From NCBI GenBank assembly GCA_030549495.1, contig JAUIRK010000463.1, forward strand, positions 1-64,000: 64,000 bases of DNA, in the 5' to 3' direction. The position numbers and the translations under genes were made by a program. The notes beneath the pieces were generated by a model that worked only from the letters and a program-made list of their open reading frames with translations, did no database searches and had not been told where the DNA came from. The DNA is from Nectonema munidae (taxonomy: Eukaryota > Nematomorpha > Nectonematoida > Nectonematidae). Shown here piece by piece: positions 25,271 to 36,089 of the stretch (positions are counted from its first letter, which is position 1; every line of letters begins with the position of its first letter).

Positions 25271-25623
25271 TTAAAGTTGTATTATTTGTGTGGTTGGACA
25301 GGTTGGGTTATTGCGTTGCTGTTTTAAATAAGAAAGGATGGATCGATTTTGTGGAGATTTTAGAGGAGTCGTATTCTTCACACTACTTTCATCGTTTTCC
25401 AGGCAGCCATTATCACTTTCAACAATCATCTCCTCACTTGCCAGCAAAGAGTGTGGGCCAAGTTCTTTTCCAATCTCTTCCAAGTTTTCTTTGTATTCTT
25501 CTAACACTTCATCTTTCACGACCCAGCAGAAGCGATTTATTTTTCCACTTCTTCGATAAATCCCAATTTTTCGAATTGCTGTTTTGATTTCCCTTTTTGT
25601 AATGACAAATATGCCTGGTGTTT
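25271..25623 (-). CDS. CHAF1A: CHAF1A last exon: winged-helix domain and C-terminus
   Basis: Acceptor GTTTTTGCAG, then 116 codons to the stop. The start TPGIFVITKREIKTAIRKIG, then IYRRSGKINRFCWVV and KDEVLEEY, matches the C-terminal winged-helix DNA-binding domain of CAF-1 p150 (vertebrate ISENSVYEKRPDFRMCWYV). A low-complexity acidic linker follows, then SILSYLKQQ, corresponding to the conserved ITQFMKKRR-like end. CAF-1 deposits H3-H4 on newly replicated DNA in the nucleus. The exon needs one incoming base from the previous exon, but the exon at 27317 ends in phase 0, so a short exon is probably missing between them. Confidence 0.88.
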
Positions 25624-25640
25624 CTGCAAAAACAATTTAT

Positions 25641-25646
25641 AATAAA
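25641..25646 (+). terminator. Candidate poly(A) signal for CNG exon 3B
   Basis: First plus-strand AATAAA found after the exon 3B stop, about 430 bp downstream and on the far side of the CHAF1A terminal exon. The local sequence is AT-rich, so it could be chance. Confidence 0.3.
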
Positions 25647-25649
25647 TTT

Positions 25650-26270
25650 TTATAATATATCGAAACAATTCAATAATCACAATCTGGTTACTGTTAAATG
25701 AAGCTGAATACACTTTTTCAAAATTGAATTTTTGACAAATGATTGTTTTCATCAAAGCGTAGTTTTTTCGTTGATATTTGCAATGATTAATCATATTTTG
25801 GCAAAAGTTCGAATAAATGTATAGATGCTTTCACAAAATTAAAGTATTAGTTGATAATAGAGAATGCTATAATCATCTCGTTTGTGATTGAAAATTTGCG
25901 TTAACTTCTAACATTGATAACATTTTCATCATTATATTTTATTATCTAACACTATAACTCATCATCATCAAAAAATGATTCTTTATTTAAATGCTATATT
26001 TAGTATCATATGACTACAGTTTCTATGTCGAGATTTTTGGAGAAAAAGTGATGAAATTTAAAAGAAAATTAAATTTTATACAATGGAGTGCAATTTGCTA
26101 ATAATAAATTTTCTCAAAATACTTTTTATCTCAAAAAAGAGTAACTTAAAATGAATCATCAATTATTTTAGCTTTTTAAAGGAGTTGTTTTTTAAATAAA
26201 GAATAAATTTGTTTCAAAATAAAAAAGCCTACATATTACTAACGATCGCAACAATATAACTAATTATCAC
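25650..26270 (-). other. CHAF1A intron, proximal part
   Basis: AT-rich intron. The predicted missing short CHAF1A exon (length one more than a multiple of three) should lie between 25624 and 27316, but I could not identify it. Confidence 0.4.
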
Positions 26271-26289
26271 CACGTGAGTAAGGTTTGCT

Positions 26290-26445
26290 AAATACTTGGG
26301 TTCGGTATCACAAGGCCTGGAGGTTGGCTCGATCCAGCGCCAAACCTTCTTTGCTCATAGTTTGACAAAAGCGGTGCAATTTTGCTTTCTTGATGAAAAC
26401 AACCCAAGTTATATTACCTTATCTTTTGATGACAAGCATATGACT
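26290..26445 (+). mobile_element. SINE, probably tRNA-derived
   Basis: Shares an organised stretch with 37868-38035: a tRNA-like box B region (GGCTCGATCCAGCGCCAA here), TTTGCTCATAGTTTGACA, then TTGATGAAAACAACCCAAGT and an ACCTT-rich tail. Box B plus a shared 3' module repeated at two loci points to a SINE. Boundaries are approximate. Confidence 0.6.
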
Positions 26446-27316
26446 ACAAAAACCTATAATATACTGAGCAAGCCGAGGTAAGCACACTCGAATACTGTGC
26501 TAAAATAAGAAATAAAAATAACGATGATCTAATTTTGCATTCTACCATAGCTCCATTCCACAGTATAAAGATAAAAGTACCTTAAAATTTTTCATCGACA
26601 TCATTTGCAGCGATTGTACCGAACTAGGAGCAACGAAGGTTCGAGGACACTTTCTAACTCAAGTTTTTAAAGTATCAAAGTTGATTATTATTTAGTCTAG
26701 TCTAGGTGGACAAGATCGATCATCTTTGACCGGTAATTACCTGTTTCAAAAAATATTGAAATGACTGTTACCGCGATATTCTTTACCGATTTTAAAATCT
26801 TTTTTCTCCATTCCCATTAACTTAAAAATGGTGTGAAAAATTTAGCTGTCAACAAGCGTTCAATGTGAAGGAGCTATTTTCGTGTGGAGTAAATTTTAAT
26901 TTTAAAATGCGATTAAATATGTCTCCTAAACCAGTAGATGTTTTGTGCAAACCATATTGTGTTATAACATGTAAGAGGCTATTAATTAATCTCCTGAGAA
27001 CTAAATAGCGTGAGTAAGTTTACTTTCATTTTAAATTTCAATATAAAAAAAACTTGTTCGTAGGTAAATTTAAGAGTATTCTCTAATGCATGTTTTACTT
27101 TGTATGTTTGGTAAGTTTTCAGATTTATCATAGTACTTTGAAAAAATGGTAAATAAACTAGAATTCAATTTGAATAAAGTAATTTCATTAAGTTTACTTT
27201 TAATAAAAAAAAATAAAATAAGAAACCTTTTTCTTCATTTGCGATGGCTGATGATGGCATGCACTATAAAATATTATTAAAGGTAAAAAGTATATGAGCG
27301 TAAAAATAAGAAGTAC

Positions 27317-27414
27317 TTGGAAATGCTTCTTCTGCCAGAATAGTTGAAATTCTTTCATCAAAAAAGTTATGCTTCTTGGATTTTGGTGAGTAAAGTAAAT
27401 TAAATAATGGAGAG
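27317..27414 (-). CDS. CHAF1A: CHAF1A exon between the ED region and the winged helix
   Basis: 98 nt after acceptor GCGCAG; donor CCAA/GTACTT. The two leading bases complete the codon left by 31359. It reads LHYLIYFTHQNPRSITFLM then KEFQLFWQKKHFQ, matching the vertebrate LAQLLPLLHGNVNGSKVIIR then EFQ segment position by position. The exon is short and was found by phase and homology; it has no start codon. Confidence 0.8.
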
Positions 27415-27961
27415 CTGCGCAAAAAATATATAAAAAATAAAATATATTAAGACTGATTTAATACACTAAAAGATAATGAAAAAATATTAGGGATGTTTTT
27501 TTAATTTTGAAGTTACATTTATCAAGGGAAGAAAAAGCTTGGGTGATTTAGAACATTGAGATTTTTCGACAGAATACGAACAAAGGTTACTACAAGTATT
27601 ATTACATGCTATAACACCAATATTAAAGAAGTTTTAACTTACTAGAGCGCATACATCGAAACAGATCATCTATCTTGCATCGCATGATAGATGTCCCGAA
27701 CAAAAAATTTGGATAATAAACTAACAACAATCCAATTTTGATGTTGATGATAAATTTATTAAGTTTTTCATTTGATATAAAAGTTAGTTAAAAAATGTTA
27801 AAAGATAATAACAATTCATAAGTTTTTATAAGGATTTAAGATATAGATAAATATGAGAAGAACAAAATTATCTAGATCATTTAAGAAATTCTAAAGAAAG
27901 GTCTACTCAGCAAAGTTGAGGCCAAACTTATTCTATCTGAACTTATAACCTTGATCTAGAA

Positions 27962-30559
27962 CAGGGGTTCCCAATCTTAGAGTCGCAACCCCAAATGGGG
28001 TCCCAAGTATTTTCCTTGAGGTCGCCAAGATATCAAAATAAAAGCATTCTCACCTCTTAATTCTAAGAGTTTTTAAGGATATACAGTCACATATTGTTTG
28101 AGGGATAGTGGATAATTTCTTATCTATTTTTAACAAAGATAAATGAAAAGTACGAAGAAGAGAAACCCACAAAAATGATAAATCAATTTTAATTTTCCTA
28201 ACTTTGACATAGAGAGAAAAAAAAGCTGTCAAATAATAATCAATGAGTTATTATCTTCGTGCTTTTCCCCTACAATCTTAACACATAGTATATACGCTAT
28301 TTTCATTTTTAAATGAATTCCATATTTTCTTCATTGTAATTTTTGGTAAGTATTTTTAATATCTTTTATATAATTTGTGGATGTGTGTGTATATATGTGT
28401 ATGCGTGTGCTATGCACAGCCAACCTCATGGATGGGAGTTTGGTGCGCAAAAGTGGTGAGTTAGTGATTTAATTCATATTTCATTTCAGATTCTTTAATC
28501 ATGTCCAGAAAACGGGTGTGCAAAGAAGAATTTCTTAGCACTGGATTTACGTGTCTCATCGATGATGGAACCGAAAAACCACAATGAGTTGTACGTTGGG
28601 AAGTGGTCAGCCACGAGTCGCTAGAAAATAATCTCAAGCGCCATCTCCTGGGAAAACACTTAATTCTGGAAGAGAAAGATCTTGAGTATTTTAAAAGGAA
28701 AGAATAAGAACTAAAACGTCAGCGGTTAGACAACTCTATGCACAAGGAAGTGTATTCTGTTCAACAACCAACACTTGCATCCTATCTTATTGCAAAAAAA
28801 TTGCTAGGTGTATGCAGACACACACAATTGGAGAAAAGTTGGTAAAGCCAGCAGCCTTTGTTATGATTTGTATCATCCTCGGAGATGTTGGAGTGAAAAA
28901 ATTGAAGCTATTCTGCTGTCAGATAACACTCGAGAGATTTCGCATGACATGTGGCTGCCATCAAGAATAGCGGAAAATTCAGCTTGCATTTGGCTGAGTC
29001 AACTGACGTCTGTGACGATGCTCAGGTCTTGGTATATGCGTGGTACTAAGGGAAGAGTACATTGAAGAAAACTTTTTGTTCTGTAAAGTACTAGAGACAA
29101 CAGCAACAGGTGAAGATCTTTTCACTTTGGTTGATAGTTTCATCAAAGAAAAATGGGATCAGTGATACAGTGTGTGCTCGGATTGAGAACCGGCAATGTT
29201 AAGTGCACGTCAGGGTTTCACTACCAGAGTAAAACAAGTCAACCCCACAGTGATAGCGACTTATTGCCTGCTTCACCGAGAAAATCTTGCTTCTTGATAA
29301 ATATCAGTTGAGCTTAACACTGTTGTTATAGAAGATGTTATTCAAATAGTAAATTTTATTAAATCATCAGCATTGAATTAAAGGCTGTTTAGTCAAAAGT
29401 GCTCTGATATGGGATCCGAATGTGAACATCTGCTTTACTACTATTCTGCCAGGAGTCTATCACGAGGAAAAGTGCATCAGAGAGTGCTTTACATGCGTGT
29501 ACGTACAGGTTGAAATCTTCCTAAATGAGAAGAAACATATATTGACATCAAGGCTTACATACAGTGTTTGCTTAAACTCGCATATCTGACAGACATATTT
29601 TCAGAGTTGAATTTGCTGAATATCTCCTTGCAAGGAAAAGATGGGACTATAATCTCTGTGTCAGAAAAGTTCGAGGCTTACAAAACAAACCTAAGGCAGT
29701 GGAAAGGAAGGATTAAATTAGCAAAAACTGCGTCCTTTCCACTTTTAAACCCTTTTGTCACTTCTCGCGGTACAAAGCGTCATTGTTGGGCACCTTGAGA
29801 AATTGAATTAGGAGTTTGACAGGTAAATTCCTGGTGAAGAACTGTATGAGAAATACTAATGTTTGCGAAGATCCTTCGAAATCCAAGCCGAGGATATTTC
29901 AGAAGAAGACTCATATCCAAAATCTTCACGAGGAGCTTATATAGATCCAGCATGAGGAAACTCTTCGTTTTAACTTTCAGCGACAAACTCAAAATGTGTT
30001 CTGGACTGCTATGAAATAAAGAAACCAGTCCTTGGAATTGAGGCTGTGAAAGTGTTATTGCCTTTCGCTACAACCTATTTGTGTGAATCACGATTTGCAG
30101 CTCTGACTGCCATCAAAACTAAAAGCTAAGGTTGAAGCTCTGGCTGCAACCGAAACATGACGTGAAGGTAGCATTTTTCAAGACTGAACCACGAATAGAG
30201 AAACTTAGCAACATGATTCAAGCCCTAGGCTCCAATTAAAAATAATTTACCTTTTAACACATTTAGCTTGTTTTAGAATGTGAGAGAATATTATTTCGGA
30301 AGTGGTTGTTTTAATTAAGGTCAAGCCTTAAAATTCATAATGCCGTGAATATAATAAAATTTAATGATGTTAATTTTGTCTTTCACAACCTTAAAGTACC
30401 TCTCTTACAGATATATTCATTACAATCGTCGTCCTTTACTTTTACAGCCAGCTAATCATATATAGTTTTAATAAAATATATGCAAATAAATTAGTGGGGT
30501 CGCTGTCATTTTTTGAGAAATATAATTGAGGGCGCCTAAAAAAAGGCTGGGAACAACTG
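27962..30559 (+). mobile_element. hAT transposon, decayed, with intact ends
   Basis: Ends CAGGGGTTCCCAA and CTGGGAACAACTG form the inverted repeat. The target duplication ATCTAGAA (27954-27961) and ATCTAAAA (30560-30567) has one mismatch. 2598 bp, transposase on the plus strand, opposite to the host CHAF1A gene in whose intron it lies. Confidence 0.94.
28490..30240 (+). pseudogene. hAT transposase remnant with BED finger region (ZBED5-like)
   Basis: Broken in many places. The BED finger tail reads in pieces as a lysine/arginine-rich LKRHLLGKH, then EEKDLEYFKRKE. A middle segment has LTDIFSELNLLNISLQGKDG, then KFEAYKTNLRQWKGRIKLAK. The C-terminal hAT dimerisation signature [19 protein letters not shown] lies near 30070-30130. 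Same broad transposase group as 17017-19336, but with different ends, so a different family. Decayed by multiple stops and frameshifts. Confidence 0.9.
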
Positions 30560-30567
30560 ATCTAAAA

Positions 30568-31358
30568 GGATAAAGATTGTATTAAGTTTTGCAATAGGTG
30601 TAGTCTGCATTTATGGGCAAATATTTGTGAAAAAATAATTTTTGATTTTGTCAACACATAACATGTCCATTCGATAAAACCTATTTTTTGTTATTCTTTC
30701 AACTATAATAAACTTTTATACATCGCAAAAGATTGTAAATACTAACCGGAAGTGCGAGTATTTAAATTCTTAACCTCTTTCTTTAAATAGCGCACTCAGA
30801 TTCCAAATGAAGTAAATAAGTGTTGAAAATATTTACCCTTTTTTCAAAGCTAAATTAAAATCCTTTATTCCAGTTAACTTCAATACTCTTCCTAAGAAAT
30901 TTCTTCTACAGATTTCATATTACAAGAAATAAAGGGATTTATCACGCATTCTTTTATTTTAAGTTCAAACAAATCTTTAATACTGAACAATAAGCGATCT
31001 TTCTGATTAGAAAAAATTTGACTTTCATTGAAATTCTAATTACATTATATTCTTATAGGAAGAGTATGTTTATGAAAGAATATTTAAAAATTTTATTTTA
31101 CAAGGCTGAACTATCTACTAAAAAATTACCCAACTAATTTTCCCCTTAGCCCATAATTGGTCGGTTAGCCCACCATTCAGAAACCCATTTAAGGATCACA
31201 TTTATCGCATGTATTTTGAGGTACAAATTTTAGAAAAAAAATATATAAAAAGATTGCCTCTCAAAAAATTTTTAAATACGCCACTGTGTTAACTCTGGTG
31301 AATTATTTCAAATATGGATAAAACTTTTAAATATCATAGCGAAGCAATAGAAATTGAC
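30568..31358 (-). other. CHAF1A intron stretch, nothing recognised
   Basis: AT-rich intronic sequence between the hAT element and the exon ending at 31359. Confidence 0.5.
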
Positions 31359-31704
31359 CTTTTTCTGGAAAATCTTTTTTTCTGGAATTTAATGGAGTTT
31401 TTGGTAAATCAGTTCTCTCGCTATTAACACCATATACCAAGATTGGAAGTGGAACTAGAGTAACAATCTGAAAAAATGATTGATAATAAAGCAAAAAAGT
31501 CTTATCAAAAATATCAGGACAATGAAATAATTTAATCACTGTTAATGCCTTTATCTTGTTAAGTATTTCTTCACAAGCTTCATCGTGATTGTTCGTATTA
31601 AAGTAAAATGGCTTCAATACATCATAAACTTTTTTCTTTTTATTTATATTTTCTTTCCACTCTTTGAGTTTGAGTTGTTCGTGAACTTTTCGACTTTTTT
31701 CATC
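31359..31704 (-). CDS. CHAF1A: CHAF1A exon after the acidic region
   Basis: Acceptor TATGTTTAG; suggested donor AAAAAG/GTCAAT (weak consensus but phase fits). The 115 codons begin DEKSRKVHEQLKLKEWKEN, then KKKKVYDVLKPFYF, matching vertebrate NHKVRQKLKAKEWDEF and RFRVLQPV. A helical region and a TP-plus-basic segment (KTPLNSRKKDFPEK) follow, similar to the TPKASKRERRDEQ segment. The reading frame stays open to about 31327, so the exon end is inferred from phase with 27414. Confidence 0.8.
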
Positions 31705-32590
31705 CTAAACATAAAATAGGGTCAATGAGAGTATAAAGGGAAATCAAAATAAAGAACCATTTTAAATGTGACCATGAAAATATTACAGGAGAAAAAAGGC
31801 CTCTAAATGTACCTAGTGCATTATATAGTATTAAGGCTTAACAGGCTTCTTTATTTTTTAAGCCCTTTAAGATTAGAGCTGGAACTTCATCCTCTTTCCT
31901 TATTTTGGATATAATTTGTCTAGAGCACGGCTATTTTTTATGCTAAAAACGAAAATTTAGACTAAAGGAAGCTATTTGACAGCAAAAATCTTACTTTAGA
32001 GTTTAGACAACACTAATCTGAAAAGTAGTTTTTGAAAAAAAATTTAAAAAAAAGAGCATAAAATATAAAATTACTATCAACACAAAAAAAACTTTCCACA
32101 TGACATTATTTTGGTTCTCAAACAACGTTACAATTACGTCAAAAGAATCATCCATAAAATATCTGATCTTACATTTGATGCCAAACTACATTGGAACCTG
32201 CATATTACAGAAAAATGAACAATACTATGATTCTTTCCTAAGGAATTCTTTCTTGGAATTTATATTATAATATAATTACATATCTATACATACATATATG
32301 GTGGAAAGAGATTTGTAAAATGATCATAAAAATACTTTTTATCCTAGTATACATTTTCTTTCATTTTATGTTTCCATCTTCATCGTGTTTTTCCTTTAAA
32401 TTTTTTAGAGCATAACTACAGCGGTTTCTGTTGGAATACTCATAAAGTGTTAAAAATTTTCTTAATAATACTTGCTAAATAAATCTTATCTCATCTTGGT
32501 ACAAAGAAGTAAGCAAAGAAAATCTCAAAAAAATTAAATAATTTCAGCATATGCTAACTCTTACAAATGCATTTCACAATACCTAAAGCG

Positions 32591-32831
32591 AAGTGGCGGA
32601 TCCAAGGGAAATCAAATCTGGACTGCTATGAAATAAAGAAACCCCCCCCCCCCTCCCTATGAAAAATGGCTTCGAAAATTACCCTTACTAATTTTGCTTT
32701 TTCCTAAAACAATACTCGTTGGTAGTTGATTACGTTTATATCAAATTCTCTCAAGATTTTAGTAAAATTATAAAAAAAAATTAAATAGATTTCGCCCCAC
32801 CCCCTATAAGAAATTTCTGGATCCGCCACTG
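32591..32831. mobile_element. hAT-type MITE
   Basis: Ends AAGTGGCGGATCCA and GGATCCGCCACTG, flanked by exact 8 bp duplication CTAAAGCG (32583-32590, 32832-32839). 241 bp, with a run of Cs. It contains a 27 bp stretch (32616-32642) identical to part of the hAT transposase remnant at 30000-30026. Confidence 0.93.
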
Positions 32832-33026
32832 CTAAAGCGTATATTTTAAACTAATCCCAGTCAAACTCGAGATCTGTTATAAAATAGACAATTATTCTAT
32901 CCAAAAATGATCTATTTCCAGTCTTCTTAATTCACTTTCTTCTCTACTATTGTCTTTCAATACAATTACAAAGTTTCAGCATTGAGACTTTTTGAATTAT
33001 AAACAAAAAATGTCTGAAAAAAATAT

Positions 33027-33108
33027 GGTAGTGTGGCCGAGTGGTCTAAGGCGCTGGTTTTAGGCACCAGTATCTTCGGATGCGTGGGTTCGAATCCCAT
33101 CACTGCCA
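33027..33108 (+). tRNA. tRNA-Leu, anticodon UAG
   Basis: The acceptor stem GGTAGTG pairs with CACTGCC. A D-arm with TGGCCGAGTGGTCTAAGG, anticodon loop TTTTAGG (anticodon TAG, reads CUA), a long variable arm with a TATCTTCGGATG hairpin, and a T-arm GTGGGTTCGAATCCCAT are all present. No intron; CCA not encoded. The long variable arm confirms a type II tRNA. It lies antisense within an intron of CHAF1A. Internal A and B boxes look intact, so it is probably functional. Confidence 0.97.
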
Positions 33109-33288
33109 AGGAAAATTTTTATGACAAAATTATTTAAAATGTTTTAAGTATTAATTATAAAATAAGAGGATTTATACTTAAAATTTTAGTGAAGCAAAAG
33201 TTTGAATGAGAGATTTATAAAGTATAGTTATGCAAAAGACTAAATAATAGGGAAAAAAGAGAAGATAACTAAATTTTGAAGAACATAC

Positions 33289-33390
33289 AAGGAATTCAGT
33301 ATCACTAATTTCATCGTCAGAGAGGTGGCCATGATCCACCACAAAGCCCTCATCTTCCTCATAATCTGAAACTTTCTCTGTTTCCTCTTC
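33289..33390 (-). CDS. CHAF1A: CHAF1A exon: second half of the acidic (ED) region
   Basis: 34 codons, phase 0 at both ends; acceptor CATCCTAG, donor CCTT/GTATGT. Reads EEETEKVSDYEEDEGFVVDH then GHLSDDEISDTEFL. The EDEGFVV..GHLSDDE core matches the vertebrate EDDGFFVPHGYLSEDEG motif, a diagnostic piece of CAF-1 p150. The acidic ED region binds histones H3-H4. Confidence 0.93.
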
Positions 33391-33449
33391 CTAGGATGGT
33401 CAAGCAAATTATAATACTTTTAATAAAACATATAAATAGATATATTTAC

Positions 33450-33530
33450 GTCATCAGTACTCTGTATACTTTCACCAGCAACTTCTTCCTCCCAATCTTC
33501 ATCGCTATCCCAATCATAATTGAGAAAAGC
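33450..33530 (-). CDS. CHAF1A: CHAF1A exon: first half of the acidic (ED) region
   Basis: 27 codons, phase 0 at both ends; acceptor TTTCAATTAG, donor GATGAC/GTAAAT. Reads AFLNYDWDSDEDWEEEVAGE then SIQSTDD, matching vertebrate LLDYEVDSDEEWEEEEPGES. Lies 59 bp upstream (in transcript order) of the next exon. Confidence 0.95.
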
Positions 33531-33612
33531 CTAATTGAAATTTTTTTAAAACTTATTAAAAGATTCATTTTTGGATAAAAGTGAAGTTGAATAGAATCAA
33601 GTTCTTAATCAA

Positions 33613-33722
33613 CCCTTTGAGAATCACTGTGACACGAGTGTAAATTGTCTGCTTTAAATATATAAAATTGCTTTAAAAAATAAGGCAGGCGACAATTCTT
33701 GAAAATTCTGGTCCTTAAAGGG
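33613..33722. mobile_element. TTAA-type miniature element, family B-like, with TCAA flanks
   Basis: Ends CCCTTTGAGAATCA and CCTTAAAGGG resemble family B ends, flanked on both sides by TCAA (33609-33612 and 33723-33726). GTCTGC-like motifs are inside (TTGTCTGC and GGCAGGCGACAA). It sits in the intron between CHAF1A exons. Confidence 0.65.
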
Positions 33723-33814
33723 TCAAAATCAAGAAATCGTTTGGATCATTTAAAAATGACGGTGGGATCAAATTTGTTAAGTGTGGTTTTCTAAAATTAT
33801 TTCTTCTTTTTTCC

Positions 33815-34127
33815 TGGTAGACTACTTCATTTTTCAAATGAAAAGCCTATTCCACCCCCTAACAATTTTGGATTTTTTTAAACTAGTCTATATTCTGCAA
33901 ACTTAATTAAAATATTTTCGCTAGAAGTATAGTATTTAAATTCACTAATTTTGTAAAAAAATATAAAGTAGTCTTATAAATTTAGAACTTTAAGTATGCG
34001 CTGAATACACTCTATTTTAAAGGATTGCTTGAATATTTGGTCATCCGTGGTATTTCCAGACCACTAATTTTGAAAATTGCAACAAAAAAATTTCGCCCCC
34101 GAATAATTTTGAAGATGTGCGCCCCTG
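33815..34127 (+). repeat. Dispersed repeat D, copy 1
   Basis: About 310 bp found again in reverse complement at 36606-36940. Shared stretches include TATAAAGTAGTCTTATAAAT, GCGCTGAATACACTCTATTT and GGTATTTCCAGACCA. The right end CGCCCCTG mirrors the CAGGGACG start of the other copy. Probably a small DNA element; no clear target duplication. Confidence 0.85.
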
Positions 34128-34861
34128 CATTAACGTTAGCATAAGTGTAACATTAAAGGTTTCTCTATCCCTAAATAGAATACTTTCTTTCTCAAAATTT
34201 CAAATATTTAGCTATACCTATCAGCAATACTTTCTTAACCTCAGTATTCAAGAGAATTCGAGTCTGAACTTTATCTATACCACCATCTTCATGACCAAAA
34301 ATTCTTCTTTGACTGTAGTCAAAGATGGTATGATCTTGTTATATCAAAACTATAATAATATATTCATTCAGTTTGGACTTGTGAACTCAATGTTGATTAT
34401 GATAATTTTATAAGGCAGAATTTTTTGACATAAAAACTGCAACAATGAAAAAATTGATAAAATAAGCAGAATAGAATAATTTATTGAAGGGAAAATAATA
34501 TTTATATGACTCAAATATATCAATTGTTTATTAATCGTTGATGAATTAAATTAAATAAATATTTTCTTGAATAATCTCTACTTTGACGACTGCAAAAGAA
34601 TAACATTAATGACTATATATATATTTTATGTTTACTCGAAAATGTGATGTCTACGTTTTAATAGAAATGAACAAACTCATAGTTTATATAAAAGGGTGTT
34701 GCATCGTGAAATAAATTCAATTAGAAAAAGGAGCTTTAAATGTTACGAAATTATATTTATTTTTTATAGTCTTAAAACTTAAATCTAAAAATAAAAATAT
34801 TAAAAAAGCCCGTTCTTGAAATGTTGACGTGTGAAGAGAGTAAAAATAGCGAAAATTTTAC

Positions 34862-35025
34862 TTCATCTTTCTTCAATGGATTTCTTCCTTTAATAGTTTT
34901 ACTCCGTTTGCGCCACGTTCCATAATAACAAGGCCTGAAATTATCGTGGAAACTAAAAAATTTGACGCAGAATGTATTTCTTAACACTTCAATGTCGCAG
35001 CCTTGCATCGTCTGACTTTTCTTCT
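34862..35025 (-). CDS. CHAF1A: CHAF1A exon with the conserved W-rich core
   Basis: 164 nt; acceptor AAGATTAG, donor GATGAA/GTAAAA. Two leading bases join the G from 36090. It reads KKSQTMQGCDIEVLRNTF, then KFFSFHDNFRPCYYGTWRKR and SKTIKGRNPLKKDE, matching the vertebrate MKLLQFCENHRPAYWGTWNK and KTALIRARDPW block. This is one of the best conserved blocks of p150, next to the histone-binding acidic region. Confidence 0.95.
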
Positions 35026-35412
35026 CTAATCTTTTTCTTTTGCTTTTTAGTTCTTTCAAACACATCTCTAAGGTTGCTTTCTTATATTAAATCACAAAAA
35101 AATTATTACTCACTTTTATTCGGTCCTTTCGGTATATATTTTTACAAAAATATATTGTGGAGTCAGAACACCTGGTCCAACTTCGACTGCATTACTTATG
35201 AAGCTTCTAGGCCGACTTTATACTATAAATTAATGTCAGTTTTTATATTGGTAAATGAAAATCTATTATGAGTTGTTTTCATTGAGACGGCACAACTCAA
35301 CTTATTGTATCGAGTTATGAGCAAAAAAGTTTGTTTGTAGATTTTGTACCAAAGATCTTTTAGCACCAAAGCCAAACATATAGACAACCTTACTCACACC
35401 CTCAATTATAGC

Positions 35413-35675
35413 CAGAGGCGCATACAGAGAGGGCTTAAGGAGGCTCTAACACCCCTACCCCTTCATCTCTTTTGAAAGTTAGCTATATAATTTTCGTAAA
35501 TTATTGGCAATATGCGATATTTTATATTCTTATATTAAAAAAATATTTAATGCATAATAATTATGTAAAATCAAACTCATATAAAAAGTGGATCAAAACT
35601 TGATGTATTATAAAATATTTTAAAAATTTTAGCCGTATTCTGACTCCGGCTAACGAGGTCCTGGATCCACCACTG
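35413..35675. mobile_element. hAT-type MITE
   Basis: Begins CAGAGGCGCATACAG and ends TGGATCCACCACTG. Flanked by ATTATAGC (35405-35412) and ATTATAGT (35676-35683). 263 bp, in the CHAF1A intron. Its right end resembles that of 32591-32831. Confidence 0.8.
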
Positions 35676-35699
35676 ATTATAGTAACATAATGTTAGAGT

Positions 35700-35800
35700 C
35701 AGTGGTGGAATTCAGCCGGTTCGCACCAGTTCGTGCGAACCTGTTCTTAGAATTTAATGACCTCCACGAACCGGTTGTTAACAATCGTATGTATAGGCCT
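35700..35800. mobile_element. Probable end of another hAT-type element
   Basis: CAGTGGTGGAATTCAGCCGG followed by repeated GGTTCG/CGAACC motifs is a typical hAT MITE start. The matching right end was not found before the exon at 36090, so the extent is unknown. Confidence 0.4.
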
Positions 35801-36089
35801 AATAATATTGTTACAGCTTACAAGTATGCGTGTTTACAAAACAACTTTACCAGCTCCAAATATAACATCCCTTTCTCTAATAATTCATTTTTTTATTTTT
35901 CACCTGTTACTATCCATTTTATAAATATATTTTTTAAACGTATTAATGTATGGTTATTTTTCTGATTTCACCTCAACTTCAAAAGCCCTTGAAAAAAAAT
36001 ATAGCAACAGTTCCGACACAAAAGGCATTGAAAAAACTATGCAAAAACGCATTCTAGAATTTCAAAATCAAAGATTTGCACGTAAATAC

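Noticed and set aside
24213-25587. Extra open frames overlapping CNG exon 3B and the CHAF1A last exon
   Set aside because: They are other-frame shadows; only the frames with splice sites and homology were kept.
34117-34413. 98-codon plus-strand frame within a CHAF1A intron
   Set aside because: No family resemblance and no splice or regulatory context; partly overlaps repeat D.
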